Assembly: GCF_032163395.1 (NCBI RefSeq)
Contig: NZ_CP119968.1
Coordinates: 5,234,001 to 5,298,000 of the forward strand
DNA length: 64,000 nucleotides
Reading direction: 5' to 3'
DNA from: Gloeocapsopsis dulcis
GTDB taxonomy: Bacteria > Cyanobacteriota > Cyanobacteriia > Cyanobacteriales > Chroococcidiopsidaceae
The position numbers and the translations under genes are program-made. The notes beneath the pieces are model-generated. The model saw nothing but the letters and a program-made list of their open reading frames with translations. It searched no databases and had not been told where the DNA came from. This document shows positions 26,591 through 36,132 of the stretch, in pieces; positions within the stretch are counted from its first letter, which is position 1; each line of letters opens with the position of its first letter.

Positions 26591-27307
26591 TCAACGTTCC
26601 CAAGCAGGATGCGACAGCAAAGATGCTATGACCCGCACGCCACGTAGTTGATTGGATAGGGGTAAGTGTCCTCTAGGAGCGTTGAGATTCCAAGTGAACT
26701 CATCAGGATAGCGAGTCCAATTATTGCCTGATTTCCAACCAATTTTTGACCAAAGTTTTTCCCAGTTTTTACCAACAGCAAGCCAGATTTCTCGTTGGAC
26801 TGAAAAACCAAATTTCCCTTCTGAGTGAATTAACCATAATTGGTTAACTGTTTGTAAGTCAGTGCTGGTAAAATTTTCTACATCGGTAAAATATAGCCAT
26901 TTTCTTTGCATTGCAGTAGATCCTGCTAATTCACAAAGTTTTTGGAGAGTAAGGCGATCGGCAGCTTGAAAATCTTGCTCTGCCAGTAGTTTTTGCAATG
27001 AAGTGTAGTCCATACCTTGCTCTGAGTTGAGTTGGACAATGCCAGTCGGGAAATTGGTTTGGAGAAAATTCTTTGTTTCCGGCGAATCAGCCCTGTAGAG
27101 AGCTTGGTAAGCTTTGCCATCAATCCAAGTAGGTGGGTTAGACTGGCGTTGCAGTAAAAACTTCATGAGTAGCTCTTCGCCCGCAGTGCTGAGCGTAGCC
27201 AGTTTGTCAATGGTTTGCGCTTGTACTTTTTCCGACCCTGTGGTTAACTGCAAACTCAAAGCAGAAAAGTCAAAATTAGTGTCGAAAACGGTAGTTGGAT
27301 CAGTCAT
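26591..27307 (-). CDS. GUN4 domain protein, tetrapyrrole-binding
   Basis: This 238-residue protein has the two-part layout of cyanobacterial GUN4: an N-terminal helical repeat-like part (about 1-85, LSLQLTTGSEKVQAQTIDKLATLS) and a C-terminal GUN4 core (LQKLLAEQDFQAADRLTLQKLCELAG and WLIHSEGKFGFSVQREIW, then WNLNAPRGHLPLSNQLRG). GUN4 binds protoporphyrin and Mg-protoporphyrin and stimulates Mg-chelatase, steering porphyrin into chlorophyll. The fit to the single-copy Mg-chelatase cofactor is good, although cyanobacteria also carry GUN4-domain paralogues. Confidence 0.85.
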   Translation of the reverse strand: MTDPTTVFDTNFDFSALSLQLTTGSEKVQAQTIDKLATLSTAGEELLMKFLLQRQSNPPTWIDGKAYQALYRADSPETKNFLQTNFPTGIVQLNSEQGMDYTSLQKLLAEQDFQAADRLTLQKLCELAGSTAMQRKWLYFTDVENFTSTDLQTVNQLWLIHSEGKFGFSVQREIWLAVGKNWEKLWSKIGWKSGNNWTRYPDEFTWNLNAPRGHLPLSNQLRGVRVIASLLSHPAWER

Positions 27308-27504
27308 GCCTTATCAAGGATTGCGGTTACAGCTTGATCATTAATTTAACCTGACAGGGCGTATTAAAGCGTAGTTTTCGCTCTTATGCGATCGCGCTCA
27401 ACGGTTCCCAGATCAATTATTTAATCAAATTTTGACTTGATCCGCCTCACACAGCTTGTCAGAACTTTGTGAAAAAAGTTACTACATCAAAGGTGAAATC
27501 TGGT

Positions 27505-27526
27505 AGCCTTCCAAAGAAGGTTTTTT
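27505..27526 (+). terminator. Small terminator-like hairpin in icd leader
   Basis: CCTTC-CAAA-GAAGG (27507-27520) is followed at once by six T residues. It lies 61 bases before the icd start codon, so it would stop transcripts entering from upstream or attenuate icd. The 5-bp stem is short, so activity is uncertain. Confidence 0.4.
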
Positions 27527-27586
27527 CGTAACGGTGTTAATCACCCAGCACCTACAACAGCAGCCACCCTCTAGGAGTTTGAGATC

Positions 27587-29008
27587 ATGTATGAGAAGAT
27601 TACCCCACCAGATAGCGGTTCGCGGATCGCGTTCAAGAATGGCGAACCAATAGTACCAGACAATCCAATTATTCCTTTTATTCGTGGTGATGGTACTGGT
27701 GTTGATATTTGGCCCGCGAGTCAAATGGTGATTGACGCGGCTGTGCAAACTGCCTATCAAGGAAAGCGGCAAATTAGCTGGTTTAAAGTTTACGCTGGGG
27801 ATGAAGCGTGTGATATCTATGGCACGTATCAATATCTCCCCGAAGACACCTTACAAGCAATTAAAGAATATGGTGTTGCCATCAAAGGACCATTAACTAC
27901 CCCTGTTGGTGGTGGAATTCGCTCACTAAATGTAGCACTGCGACAAATTAACGATTTATATGCGTGTGTGCGTCCTTGTCGCTATTACGAAGGAACACCT
28001 TCACCGCACAAATACCCTGAAAAGCTTGATGTCATCATCTATCGTGAAAATACTGAGGATATTTATCTAGGGATTGAGTGGCGTCAGGGTACGGAAATGG
28101 CAGAAAGGATCATTAATTTACTCAATAATGACTTGATTCCTGCTAGCCCTGAACATGGTAAAAAACAAATTCGTCTCGATTCTGGTATTGGAATTAAACC
28201 AATTAGTAAAACAGGTTCTCAACGCCTCATTCGTCGGGCAATTCGACACGCGCTGCGATTACCAAAAAATAAGCAAATGGTAACTTTGGTACACAAAGGA
28301 AATATTATGAAATATACCGAAGGTGCCTTCCGCGATTGGGGCTATGAACTAGCAACAACTGAGTTTCGCAATGAATGCGTTACAGAACGCGAGTCTTGGA
28401 TTTTGAGTAACAAAGAAGTTAATCCTGATATTTCCATTGCAGAAAATGCCCAGCTGATTGAACCAGGATACAATGCTCTCACTGCAGAGAAAAAAGCAGT
28501 CATTTGTCAAGAAATTGAAAAAGTTCTTAATTCTATTTGGTCTACTCATGGTAGCGGTCAATGGAAAGATAAGGTGATGGTTAATGACAGAATTGCCGAT
28601 AGCGTTTTTCAACAACTCCAAACACGACCAGATGAATACTCGGTGTTAGCAACAATGAACCTCAACGGTGACTATGTTTCTGATGCTGCGGCTGCCATAG
28701 TTGGCGGACTTGGTATGGCTCCTGGAGCTAATATTGGGGATGAGTGTGCCATTTTTGAAGCTACTCACGGTACAGCACCAAAACACGCTGGATTAGACCG
28801 CATTAACCCTGGTTCGGTGATTCTTTCAGGTGTGATGATGTTGGAGTATATGGGTTGGCAAGAAGCTGCAGATTTAATCAAACAGGGAATTAGTGATGCG
28901 ATCGCAAACCGTCAAGTTACTTATGATTTAGCACGGTTAATGAACCCACCCGTTGAGCCACTCAAGTGTTCCGAGTTTGCTGAGGCGATTATCAAACATT
29001 TTCAGTAA
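27587..29008 (+). CDS. icd: NADP-dependent isocitrate dehydrogenase
   Basis: This 473-residue protein has the prokaryotic Icd layout: [39 protein letters not shown] with the phosphorylatable-type Ser loop, [34 protein letters not shown] and [20 protein letters not shown]. The roughly 45-residue insert near residues 270-320 is usual for cyanobacterial enzymes. It makes 2-oxoglutarate, the nitrogen-status signal sensed by NtcA and PII in cyanobacteria. I found no perfect NtcA site in its leader; a short terminator-like hairpin lies there instead. Confidence 0.95.
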   Translation: MYEKITPPDSGSRIAFKNGEPIVPDNPIIPFIRGDGTGVDIWPASQMVIDAAVQTAYQGKRQISWFKVYAGDEACDIYGTYQYLPEDTLQAIKEYGVAIKGPLTTPVGGGIRSLNVALRQINDLYACVRPCRYYEGTPSPHKYPEKLDVIIYRENTEDIYLGIEWRQGTEMAERIINLLNNDLIPASPEHGKKQIRLDSGIGIKPISKTGSQRLIRRAIRHALRLPKNKQMVTLVHKGNIMKYTEGAFRDWGYELATTEFRNECVTERESWILSNKEVNPDISIAENAQLIEPGYNALTAEKKAVICQEIEKVLNSIWSTHGSGQWKDKVMVNDRIADSVFQQLQTRPDEYSVLATMNLNGDYVSDAAAAIVGGLGMAPGANIGDECAIFEATHGTAPKHAGLDRINPGSVILSGVMMLEYMGWQEAADLIKQGISDAIANRQVTYDLARLMNPPVEPLKCSEFAEAIIKHFQ

Positions 29009-29130
29009 CCTCATTTACTCGCATAGTTTTTTAGGGTGAAGTTATCAATTAGGATGATTTCATCCTGATTTCATTCGCATGTGTCAACTTGAATTAAAAA
29101 GGTAGTGCGATACTTTATCGGAGGTTGAAT

Positions 29131-29466
29131 ATGACTACTGCAGAATCTAAACTTGATGCTTGTATTCAAGCTTGTCTAGACTGCCTACGCGATTGTGAGT
29201 ACTGTGCCAATGCTTGCTTAAGTGAAGATATGGTGCAGATGATGGCTGAATGTATTAAGCGATGTCGCGATTGTGCTGATACCTGTGCCCTCTGCGCCCG
29301 TTTAATGTCGCGGAGTTCAGAACTGCACAAGCAAATGTGTGGTGTATGCGCCGAAGCGTGCGATCGCTGTGCTAGTGAGTGTGAAAAGCACGATCATGCT
29401 CACTGTCAACGTTGTGCTGAATCTTGTCGTCGTTGCGCTCAACTTTGTCGCGAGATGGCAGCATAG
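29131..29466 (+). CDS. Four-helix-bundle copper-binding protein (Csp1/DUF326 type)
   Basis: From the ATG at 29131 (an in-frame TTG lies two codons upstream) the protein has 111 residues and about 20 cysteines spaced CxxxC along helices (LDACIQACLDCLRDCEYCAN, RCRDCADTCALCARLM, CAEACDRCASECEKHDHAHC, RCAESCRRCAQLCREM). This is the pattern of copper storage proteins, in which cysteines line the bundle core and hold many Cu(I) ions. No signal peptide is seen, so it is cytoplasmic (Csp3-like location). GGAGG lies just upstream as a ribosome-binding site. Confidence 0.85.
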   Translation: MTTAESKLDACIQACLDCLRDCEYCANACLSEDMVQMMAECIKRCRDCADTCALCARLMSRSSELHKQMCGVCAEACDRCASECEKHDHAHCQRCAESCRRCAQLCREMAA

Positions 29467-29489
29467 TTTTTTGTATTACAAACAAGTTT

Positions 29490-30800
29490 GACACTCCTCG
29501 CCCTATAAGTGCGAGGATTCTTTAATCCATGAATCGGCTTGCCTAGGTAGGATTGCTCCAACCAAAGTAGAGGTTGATTCTCCTAAAGCGTTGCTTGCGT
29601 CTAGCGCAAAGGTTCCGATATGCCCTACCGTACCCAATCCACAAGTTAGGATGTTTATACCAGCGTTATGATCGCGATCTAACCTACAGCCACACTGACA
29701 TGCGTGAGTGCGGGTAGAGAGGGATTTTTTCACAAGTACGCCACAGTTAGAGCATTCTTGAGACGTTAGTCTCGGATAAACCGCAATTGTTATACGTCCA
29801 AATACCTTTGCGAAATACTCTAACCAAACTCTGAACTGATACCACCCCGCGTCACTAATTGACTTAGCTAAGCAATGGTTTTCACCATGTTCTTAATCCT
29901 CAAATCTTCATAGACGACTACATCGTTTGATGTGATTACGCACCGTGCCAACTTCACGGCATGGTCTTTACGCTGTCTACTTATTTTGAGGTGAACTCTA
30001 CCTAAACGGACTCTAGCCTTACGCCTATTGCTAGACCCTTTGACCTTTCTTGCGACTAATCTTTGTGACCTTTTTAGCTTTTGTTCTCCCAATCGGTAGA
30101 ATCTAGGGTTTTCAACTTGACTCCCTAATGAGTCTGTGTAGAAACTTTCTAGACCCACATCAAGCCCAATCGTTTGATGCGTCGGCTCTATTATTTCCAC
30201 ACGGTCAACAGAAACACAAAACTGTACATAATATCCATCTGCACGTTTGATTAACCGCACCCTCTTGATTTGTTCAGGCTGATAAAAGTTCAGGTCACGA
30301 GTACCTTTCATCTTCAGTCTGCCGATGCCATTCTGATCTGTGAAAGTAATTGATTTGCGGTTTGGCGCTAACTTCCACCCTGATGTTTTGTATTCAACAC
30401 TACGACAGTCTTTTTGAAAGGTTGGATAACCTTTTTTGCCAGCTATTTTTTGCCTACAGTTGTCGTAGAAGCGAGAAATACAAGACCATGCTCGTTCAGC
30501 CGCAGCTTGTCTAGCCATTGAGTTGAGCCTGTTGGCAAACGGGAACTCTTTAGCTAATAACGCGCAATGCCGTGAGAGTTCAATCCATGACTTAGCAAGA
30601 CCATCCACAATCCAATCGCTTTATTTCGGATGAACTGTGTCGTTCTGATTGCAGCATCAATTGCTTCAAACTGAATAGCTTTGCCGTAGGTTTTGAACTC
30701 AAAAACTAACATGATTTCTGCTGATTTTCTTATGATAGCATCATCATCATAAAGTGGGTAGCTAAATAAAAATCCGCCCTGGAAGGACGGGGCTTTAAAC
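29490..30800 (-). mobile_element. IS200/IS605-type element carrying tnpB only, defective
   Basis: The tnpB relic is flanked on its 3' side by a hairpin CTCGC-CCTATAAGT-GCGAG near 29496-29514, typical of the right end and guide-RNA scaffold of IS605-family elements. On its 5' side lies a CCGTCC...GGACGG-type hairpin near 30773-30793 (GCCCTGGAAGGACGGGGC). No tnpA transposase was found, so the element depended on a helper. Exact ends cannot be set by eye. Confidence 0.6.
29503..30712 (-). pseudogene. TnpB RNA-guided nuclease, two frameshifts
   Basis: Read from ATG 30712 the protein starts LVFEFKTYGKAIQFEAIDAA and proceeds to KAIGLWM, where the frame breaks near 30610; restoring a GGAT word (a lost tandem 4-base unit) would rejoin it. 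The next part (to 29868) includes RuvC motif IGLDVGLESFYTD and VVYEDLRIKNMVK. A missing base in the A-run near 29882 gives a stop (VKTIA-stop) instead of HCLAKSISDAGWYQF. The last part carries the zinc-finger CSNCG...CQCG and the third RuvC aspartate in DRDHNAGINI. The catalytic residues survive but the gene cannot make one protein. Confidence 0.85.
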
Positions 30801-30863
30801 CCAAAATTTTCGGTAAGTTATACGGAACTTACACTCTATATTTTATCAACTTAAGAAGCAAAA

Positions 30864-30965
30864 ATGAATGACTATGGTAGTTGGCAAGACTGGCTAACAG
30901 TATTGTCTTATATAGGATTCACAGTTTTTGTCATGTGGCGTGTCTTTAGCACGCAAAAGAATTGA
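30864..30965 (+). CDS. 33-residue single-span membrane miniprotein
   Basis: ATG at 30864 opens a 33-codon frame, MNDYGSWQDWLTVL followed by SYIGFTVFVMWRVFSTQKN and a stop. Residues about 11-27 form one hydrophobic span with a short polar N-terminus and a basic C-terminus, as in small subunits of photosynthetic or respiratory complexes. AAGAAG lies 7 bases upstream as a weak ribosome-binding site. I cannot match it to a named subunit. It lies 100 bases before rpiA. Confidence 0.45.
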   Translation: MNDYGSWQDWLTVLSYIGFTVFVMWRVFSTQKN

Positions 30966-31065
30966 AGTTGACTTTAATCGCAGCTTACTCTATAAAATTC
31001 TTTTGCCTGCCTACACTCGGCGGTAAGATGGACAATAGCTAATTTTTACTTGAGGAGTTTGGCGC

Positions 31066-31776
31066 ATGACCGCAGGTGTAGATCCCGTGAAATTGATGAA
31101 GCAAGAAGTGGGTAAAGCTGCTGCCGATCGCGTACAATCTGGGACAATCGTTGGACTGGGAACGGGATCAACCACAGCGTACACAATTCAATTTTTGGGC
31201 GATCGCCTCAAGTCTGGCAAACTCAAAGATATTGTCGGTATTCCTACCTCTTTTCAAGCAGAAGTCCTCGCCAAACAGTACGGTATTCCTTTAACGACTC
31301 TAGATGCAGTTGACCGCATAGATATTGCGATAGATGGTGCAGATGAAGTCGACCCGCAAAAGAATTTGATTAAGGGTGGTGGTGCGGCGCATACCCGCGA
31401 AAAAATTGTTGATTACCTCGCCGATCAGTTTATCGTTGTTGTTGATAGCTCCAAAATTGTAGATCGCTTGGGTTCTAGCTTTGCAGTTCCAGTCGAAGTT
31501 ATTCCTATGGCAATTTCCCCAGTTATGCGGGCGATTGAGAAACTGGGCGGTAAACCAGAGTTGCGTATGGGTGTAAAAAAAGCTGGACCTGTGATCACCG
31601 ATCAAGGCAACATGGTAGTAGATGTAAAATTCGATAGGATTGACAATCCAGCAGAGCTAGAAAAAACCCTTAATAATATTCCTGGCGTTTTAGAAAACGG
31701 AATTTTTGTCGGCGTAACAGATTTAGTCCTGATTGGTGAAGTTCAAGATGATAAGCCAGTCGTGAAGGAAATGTAA
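31066..31776 (+). CDS. rpiA: Ribose-5-phosphate isomerase A
   Basis: This 236-residue protein has the RpiA signatures [51 protein letters not shown] with the catalytic Glu/Lys region, and [12 protein letters not shown]. It interconverts ribose-5-phosphate and ribulose-5-phosphate in the Calvin cycle and pentose phosphate pathway, supplying Prs encoded at 38.5 kb. GAGGAG just upstream of the ATG serves as ribosome-binding site. Confidence 0.95.
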   Translation: MTAGVDPVKLMKQEVGKAAADRVQSGTIVGLGTGSTTAYTIQFLGDRLKSGKLKDIVGIPTSFQAEVLAKQYGIPLTTLDAVDRIDIAIDGADEVDPQKNLIKGGGAAHTREKIVDYLADQFIVVVDSSKIVDRLGSSFAVPVEVIPMAISPVMRAIEKLGGKPELRMGVKKAGPVITDQGNMVVDVKFDRIDNPAELEKTLNNIPGVLENGIFVGVTDLVLIGEVQDDKPVVKEM

Positions 31777-31809
31777 GATTTAGCGCTAGGTACTTCACAA
31801 GGGCCATTT

Positions 31810-32004
31810 ATGAAAGTGCGTGAAGTCATTAAGCAACTAGAGAAAGACGGCTGATATCTCGCTCGAACTAATAGTAGCCACCGCCACTTCAAACATCCAA
31901 TCAAACCTGGCATTGTCACTGTTGCAGGTAAGCCGAGTATTGACGTACCTATTGGTACACTAAAAAGCATCTGGAGACAGGCTCAACTTGAGGAGGAACG
32001 ATGA
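31810..32004 (+). pseudogene. hicA: HicA mRNA-interferase toxin, nonsense mutation at codon 15
   Basis: Translation from ATG 31810 gives MKVREVIKQLEKDG, then TGA at codon 15 (31852-31854), then YLARTNSSHRHFKHPIKPG and GTLKSIWRQAQLEEER to a stop at 32004. Family members have Trp at the interrupted position (DGWYLAR), so one TGG-to-TGA change explains it. The catalytic His region (SHRHFKHP) is kept. The stop overlaps the hicB start (ATGA). The absence of other damage suggests recent inactivation or deliberate tolerance; no in-frame ATG downstream would rescue it. Confidence 0.85.
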
Positions 32005-32207
32005 GTTATACAGTCGTTATCGAAAAAGGAGAAACCAGCTACGGAGCATACGTTCCAGATCTACCAGGCTGTGTAGCAGTTGCTGAAACCACAGAGGAAG
32101 TTGAATTCCTCATCAAAGAAGCCATTCAGTTTCACTTAGAGATGCTGCAAGACGAAATCCCAACCCCTGCATCAACGCCAAACGAGCCATTGACAAAAGA
32201 AGCTTAA
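32001..32207 (+). CDS. hicB: HicB-family antitoxin
   Basis: This 68-residue protein is the HicB partial RNase H-like fold: YTVVIEKGETSYGAYVPDLPGCVAVAETTEEVEFLIKEAIQFHLEML. It is a short form without a C-terminal helix-turn-helix. GGAGG precedes the ATG, which overlaps the hicA stop by four bases. It would neutralise HicA, which is dead here, so the antitoxin may persist as a relic or protect against HicA from elsewhere in the genome. Confidence 0.85.
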   Translation: MSYTVVIEKGETSYGAYVPDLPGCVAVAETTEEVEFLIKEAIQFHLEMLQDEIPTPASTPNEPLTKEA

Positions 32208-32325
32208 ACTAGCGTTGAGCTTCAACCAAACAGGAGAAAAACAAATATAGTCAGTTTAGTTGTCAGCAAAATTTATAACTTTTAGATTCTAGATAGGAGT
32301 TCAATCTAAAATCCAAAATTCGGTG

Positions 32326-33504
32326 ATGCAATATAGACGATTTGGACGCACACATATCCAAATGCCGGTGTTTTCCTGCGGTGGAATGCGCTATCAATTT
32401 AAATGGCAAGATGTCCCAGCATGGCAAATTCCGAGGAATAATCAAAAGAATCTGGAAGCAACGATTCGTAGAGCAGTAGAAGTTGGCATTAATCACATTG
32501 AAACTGCTCGTGGTTATGGCACTTCCGAGTACCAACTAGGAAAAGTTTTGCCGACTCTTCCCCGCGAGCAAATCATTGTTCAAACTAAACTTAATCCGAG
32601 CGACAACACAAGAGAATTTCAGCAAAAGTTTGAGCAGTCACTTAAAAATCTGCGGTTAGACTACGTGGATCTACTGGCAATTCACGGTATTAACGATCCT
32701 GAATCACTGCAGCAAAGCGTTCGTCCTGGCGGTTGTGTGGAAATTGTTCAAAAGTTACAAGCCCAAGGGAAAGTAAGGTTTCTTGGTTTTTCTACACATG
32801 GACCTACAGATATTATTGTACAAGCGATCGCAACTAACTTATTCGACTACGTTAACCTACACTGGTACTACATTAATCAAAACAACTGGGCGGCAATTGC
32901 AGCAGCGAACCGTCACGATATGGGCGTGTTTATTATTAGCCCGTCGGATAAAGGTGGAATGCTCTATAAACCACCACAGAAACTCGTAGATTTATGTGCC
33001 CCTTTAAGTCCAATTGTGTTTAACAATCTATTTTGTCTGAGTCATTCCCAAGTACACACGCTGAGTGTCGGTGCAGCACGTCCGCAGGATTTTGACGAAC
33101 ACTTGAAAACTTTGGCACTACTTGATCTGGCAGACGAAATTTTACCACCAATTTTGGCGCGATTAGAACAAGCTGCGATCGCATCATTAGGGGAAAGCTG
33201 GGCAAAAACTTGGCACGTTGGTTTACCCAAGCACAGCGACACACCAGGCGATGTGAATATTCCTGTGATTTTGTGGTTGCGAAATTTAGCGATCGCCTAC
33301 GATATGATTGAATATGCAAAAGTGCGCTATAACCTTTTAGGTAATGGTGGTAGTTGGTTTCCAGGAGCAAACGCTGCTAATATCAATCAACTCAATTTAC
33401 AACATTGTCTAAAAAATAGCCCTCACGCGACAAATATTCCGAGGATTTTGCATGAAGCACATCAATTACTAGGCGGTGCTGCTGTAAAGCGGTTATCGCA
33501 ATAA
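32326..33504 (+). CDS. Aldo/keto reductase family oxidoreductase
   Basis: From the ATG at 32326 (a GTG lies one codon earlier) the protein has 392 residues. It starts MQYRRFGRTHIQMPVFSCGGM, with the barrel segments HIETARGYGTSEYQLGKVL, IIVQTKLNP, LRLDYVDLLAIHGIN and GKVRFLGFSTHG. The catalytic tyrosine (RGYGTSE) is present; the usual Asp four residues before it is Glu here. The C-terminal 100 residues extend beyond the core AKR barrel, as in a group of bacterial AKRs. Substrate unknown; NADPH dependence is likely. Confidence 0.82.
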   Translation: MQYRRFGRTHIQMPVFSCGGMRYQFKWQDVPAWQIPRNNQKNLEATIRRAVEVGINHIETARGYGTSEYQLGKVLPTLPREQIIVQTKLNPSDNTREFQQKFEQSLKNLRLDYVDLLAIHGINDPESLQQSVRPGGCVEIVQKLQAQGKVRFLGFSTHGPTDIIVQAIATNLFDYVNLHWYYINQNNWAAIAAANRHDMGVFIISPSDKGGMLYKPPQKLVDLCAPLSPIVFNNLFCLSHSQVHTLSVGAARPQDFDEHLKTLALLDLADEILPPILARLEQAAIASLGESWAKTWHVGLPKHSDTPGDVNIPVILWLRNLAIAYDMIEYAKVRYNLLGNGGSWFPGANAANINQLNLQHCLKNSPHATNIPRILHEAHQLLGGAAVKRLSQ

Positions 33505-33667
33505 GTCAGTCATCTTTTTATTAAGTTCGGTCTTTCCTCTCACCCCTCACCCCTCTTCATCTGACCGCTAATCTCTTCTTCCTAATTTAAAAAATCATAT
33601 AAACGATAGATGTATTATTCGCACAAACTGAGAAGATATCTGATTAGTTGAGTAGCATCTATAACTT

Positions 33668-34417
33668 ATGACTCTTAATCGGCGGAATTTTCTATTTATA
33701 CTAGGAGCAAGCGTAGGAGCAGTTGCAATTGATACATTGCGCCCGCACGGACTGTTAAAAACCGCATTAGCTGCGGAAACTCCTCCTAGTAGTAGTGGAA
33801 GTTTCGAGTTACCTCCTTTACCTTATGCCTACAATGCACTCGAACCCCATATTGATGCTGCAACAATGCGATTTCATCACGATCGCCACCATGCATCGTA
33901 TGTCAAAAACTTAAATGCGGCACTAGAAAAGCACCCTGAACTTAAAGGTAGAACTGTAGAACAACTTTTATTCAATCTCGATCGTGTTCCAGAAGATATT
34001 CGCACTAGTGTACGCAATAACGGCGGTGGTCACGTCAACCATACAATGTTTTGGCGCATTATGAGTCCAGACGGTGGTGGTGAACCAACAGGACAAATTG
34101 CCACAGTAATTAACCAAAATTTTGGCAGCTTTGCAGAATTTAAAAAACAGTTCAATTCGGCTGGCGAGGGACGTTTTGGTAGTGGTTGGGCGTGGTTAAT
34201 CCGCACTCGTGATGGTAACTACCAAATTACTAGTACTGCAAATCAGGATAGTCCTTTTATGGAGGGAAACTACCCAATCATGGGTAACGATGTGTGGGAA
34301 CACGCTTATTACCTTAAGTATCAAAACCGCCGTGCAGAATATCTCAATGCTTGGTGGAACGTTGTTAATTGGAATGAGATTAATCAGCGATTAGCACAAG
34401 TCACAAAAACAACATAA
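33668..34417 (+). CDS. Mn/Fe superoxide dismutase with Tat-type leader
   Basis: This 249-residue protein begins with a twin-arginine leader ([18 protein letters not shown], cleavage near ALAAE), so it is exported folded to the periplasm or thylakoid lumen. The mature part has the metal ligands in [24 protein letters not shown] and [24 protein letters not shown] and the downstream NQDSPFM favour manganese. It removes superoxide outside the cytoplasm. A terminator hairpin follows. Confidence 0.9.
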   Translation: MTLNRRNFLFILGASVGAVAIDTLRPHGLLKTALAAETPPSSSGSFELPPLPYAYNALEPHIDAATMRFHHDRHHASYVKNLNAALEKHPELKGRTVEQLLFNLDRVPEDIRTSVRNNGGGHVNHTMFWRIMSPDGGGEPTGQIATVINQNFGSFAEFKKQFNSAGEGRFGSGWAWLIRTRDGNYQITSTANQDSPFMEGNYPIMGNDVWEHAYYLKYQNRRAEYLNAWWNVVNWNEINQRLAQVTKTT

Positions 34418-34428
34418 GAATATTGTCG

Positions 34429-34449
34429 GGGTTTGGTAATGCCAAACCC
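34429..34449. terminator. Hairpin between convergent sod and rsmG
   Basis: GGGTTTGG (34429-34436) pairs with CCAAACCC (34442-34449) around a 5-base loop. It lies between two convergent genes. The T-run is weak on either side, so it may act as a boundary hairpin or a weak terminator. Confidence 0.5.
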
Positions 34450-35127
34450 TCAAGAAACTTTACGTAGATAAATGCAGTGTCGAGCACTATAACTTAAAGG
34501 TGTGACAAATTCCTCAATTTTTTCAACTTCACCACTCAACTGCTTAACCTTATTTTGCAAAGCTTCAGTTTCCTCAGTTGTCCACTGTCCGCGATAGAGA
34601 ATTGCTGTACCATTTGGTTTTAAAAATGGCAAGGTATATTCAGCACAAAGTAATGACGAACCTACCGCCCGAATTAACGCAACATCGTAATTTTGATGAT
34701 GTTGAGGAAGTTTGTTGATAGTTTCTGCTCTACCCACTACAGTAGTAGCATTTTGGATGCTAAGTTCTGCTAAGAGGCTATCGAGAAAAGTTATTTTTTT
34801 GCGTGTCGAGTCGAGGAGGGTAACGTGAGAGTGGGCGAGGGCGATCGCAACAGGAATTCCTGGAAATCCTGCGCCTGTACCAATATCAATGACTCTAATA
34901 ACGGTGTCTTGTGTCGATAATAAAGGGGCAATTCCGCGCAGGGAATCCCACAAATGCTTTTCCCAAAACTCTAAAGGCGCAGTGATTCGTGTTAAATTCA
35001 GCTGGCGATTACCCAACAGAATCAATTCATAAAGGCGTTGAAACTTCTCCTGTTGTGCTGCTGTAGGTTGCCAATTCATTTGCTGCCATATCTCTAACAT
35101 TTGTGGCAGCGTTGGTGATGTTACCAT
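34450..35127 (-). CDS. rsmG: 16S rRNA (guanine-527-N7)-methyltransferase RsmG
   Basis: This 225-residue protein has the RsmG pattern: LILLGNRQLNLTRIT, EFWEKHLWDSLRGI, the SAM motif VIDIGTGAGFPGIPVAIAL, VTLLDSTRKKITFLDSLL and RAVGSSLLCAEYTLPFLKPNG. It methylates G527 of 16S rRNA. The ABC-type ATPase gene ends 31 bases upstream on the same strand. Confidence 0.94.
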   Translation of the reverse strand: MVTSPTLPQMLEIWQQMNWQPTAAQQEKFQRLYELILLGNRQLNLTRITAPLEFWEKHLWDSLRGIAPLLSTQDTVIRVIDIGTGAGFPGIPVAIALAHSHVTLLDSTRKKITFLDSLLAELSIQNATTVVGRAETINKLPQHHQNYDVALIRAVGSSLLCAEYTLPFLKPNGTAILYRGQWTTEETEALQNKVKQLSGEVEKIEEFVTPLSYSARHCIYLRKVS

Positions 35128-35158
35128 GCCTCAATTAACTTATCACTCATCACTAACT

Positions 35159-35878
35159 TTAGCCTGCTTCGGAAGCTTCCTCAATTTTGTCAACCGATTT
35201 ATTGATAGGTGCGATCGCTGCTTGAGTTTTTGCTTCAAGTAAAGCAGGATCGGGTACAGGTTCCAACACTCCATGATTTAGCGTCCAACAACTATCCGCA
35301 ACACTCAATAAATCGCTAGCATCGTGAGTCACGACTAATAACGTCCAATGCTGTTTCAGCTTTGCTAACAAATTAACTAGTTGTCGCCGCATTGACCAGT
35401 CTAAACCAGCAGTTGGCTCATCTAATAAAAGTAAATGTGGTTGACGAATGAGTTGTACAGCCAATGCTAAACGTCGTTGCTGTCCGCCACTTAAAGCATG
35501 AGGTGCAGCGTGTAAAGATAAATGATCTAACCCAACTTCTTGTAAAGCTTGTCGTACTCGTTGTGAGCCTATTTCAGGATGTCCTAAGCGCAATTCCTCC
35601 AAAATTGTCCCACCACAAAAATGACGTTCGGGAAATTGAAAAACCAAGCCCCCAAGTTGTTGTAGGTAATCGGGAGTGAGTTCTTGATCTCGCCAAGAGA
35701 TTTGTCCGGTAGTTGCTTCGACAAGTCCAGATAAAACTTCTAATAGCGTACTTTTGCCAGAACCACTCCGCCCAATAATCAATCCCAAGGTTTGGGGTGC
35801 TAACTGTAGATTAATTGACTTGAGAATAGCTGTTGGACTTGCTGGAGGGTGATAAATGAGATTTTTGAGGTAGAGCAT
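35159..35878 (-). CDS. ABC transporter ATP-binding protein without a permease gene
   Basis: This 239-residue ATPase has Walker A GLIIGRSGSGKSTLLEVLSG, a Q-loop with VFQFPERHF (the QFPE form seen in ECF/cobalt-type ATPases), signature LSGGQQRRLALAVQL, Walker B LLLLDEPTAGLD and the H-loop VVTHDASDL. The C-terminal 35 residues are an added acidic tail (KSVDKIEEASEAG). No permease or ECF S/T component is nearby, so it may energise a complex encoded elsewhere. Confidence 0.85.
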   Translation of the reverse strand: MLYLKNLIYHPPASPTAILKSINLQLAPQTLGLIIGRSGSGKSTLLEVLSGLVEATTGQISWRDQELTPDYLQQLGGLVFQFPERHFCGGTILEELRLGHPEIGSQRVRQALQEVGLDHLSLHAAPHALSGGQQRRLALAVQLIRQPHLLLLDEPTAGLDWSMRRQLVNLLAKLKQHWTLLVVTHDASDLLSVADSCWTLNHGVLEPVPDPALLEAKTQAAIAPINKSVDKIEEASEAG

Positions 35879-36132
35879 CCGTTAAGATTACCAAAGAATT
35901 CAGATTAATTTCTAACTATCAGGTTTCAGCTTTTATCTACTCAAGTTAAACCCCGCTTTTATAGGGAACACTACCAATGGTTTAAAGTTCATGAATTCTT
36001 GTGCTGTAATTTTGGCAAACGCATTGTGTCATGAGTCTGCTTTTATTCTGGCATTATTATCCTCGACTTTTTGGGGCTAAGGCATTGCCAGAAAAGAGTC
36101 TTGAAGCTAGCTACACAATTTATCGGAGGTTG

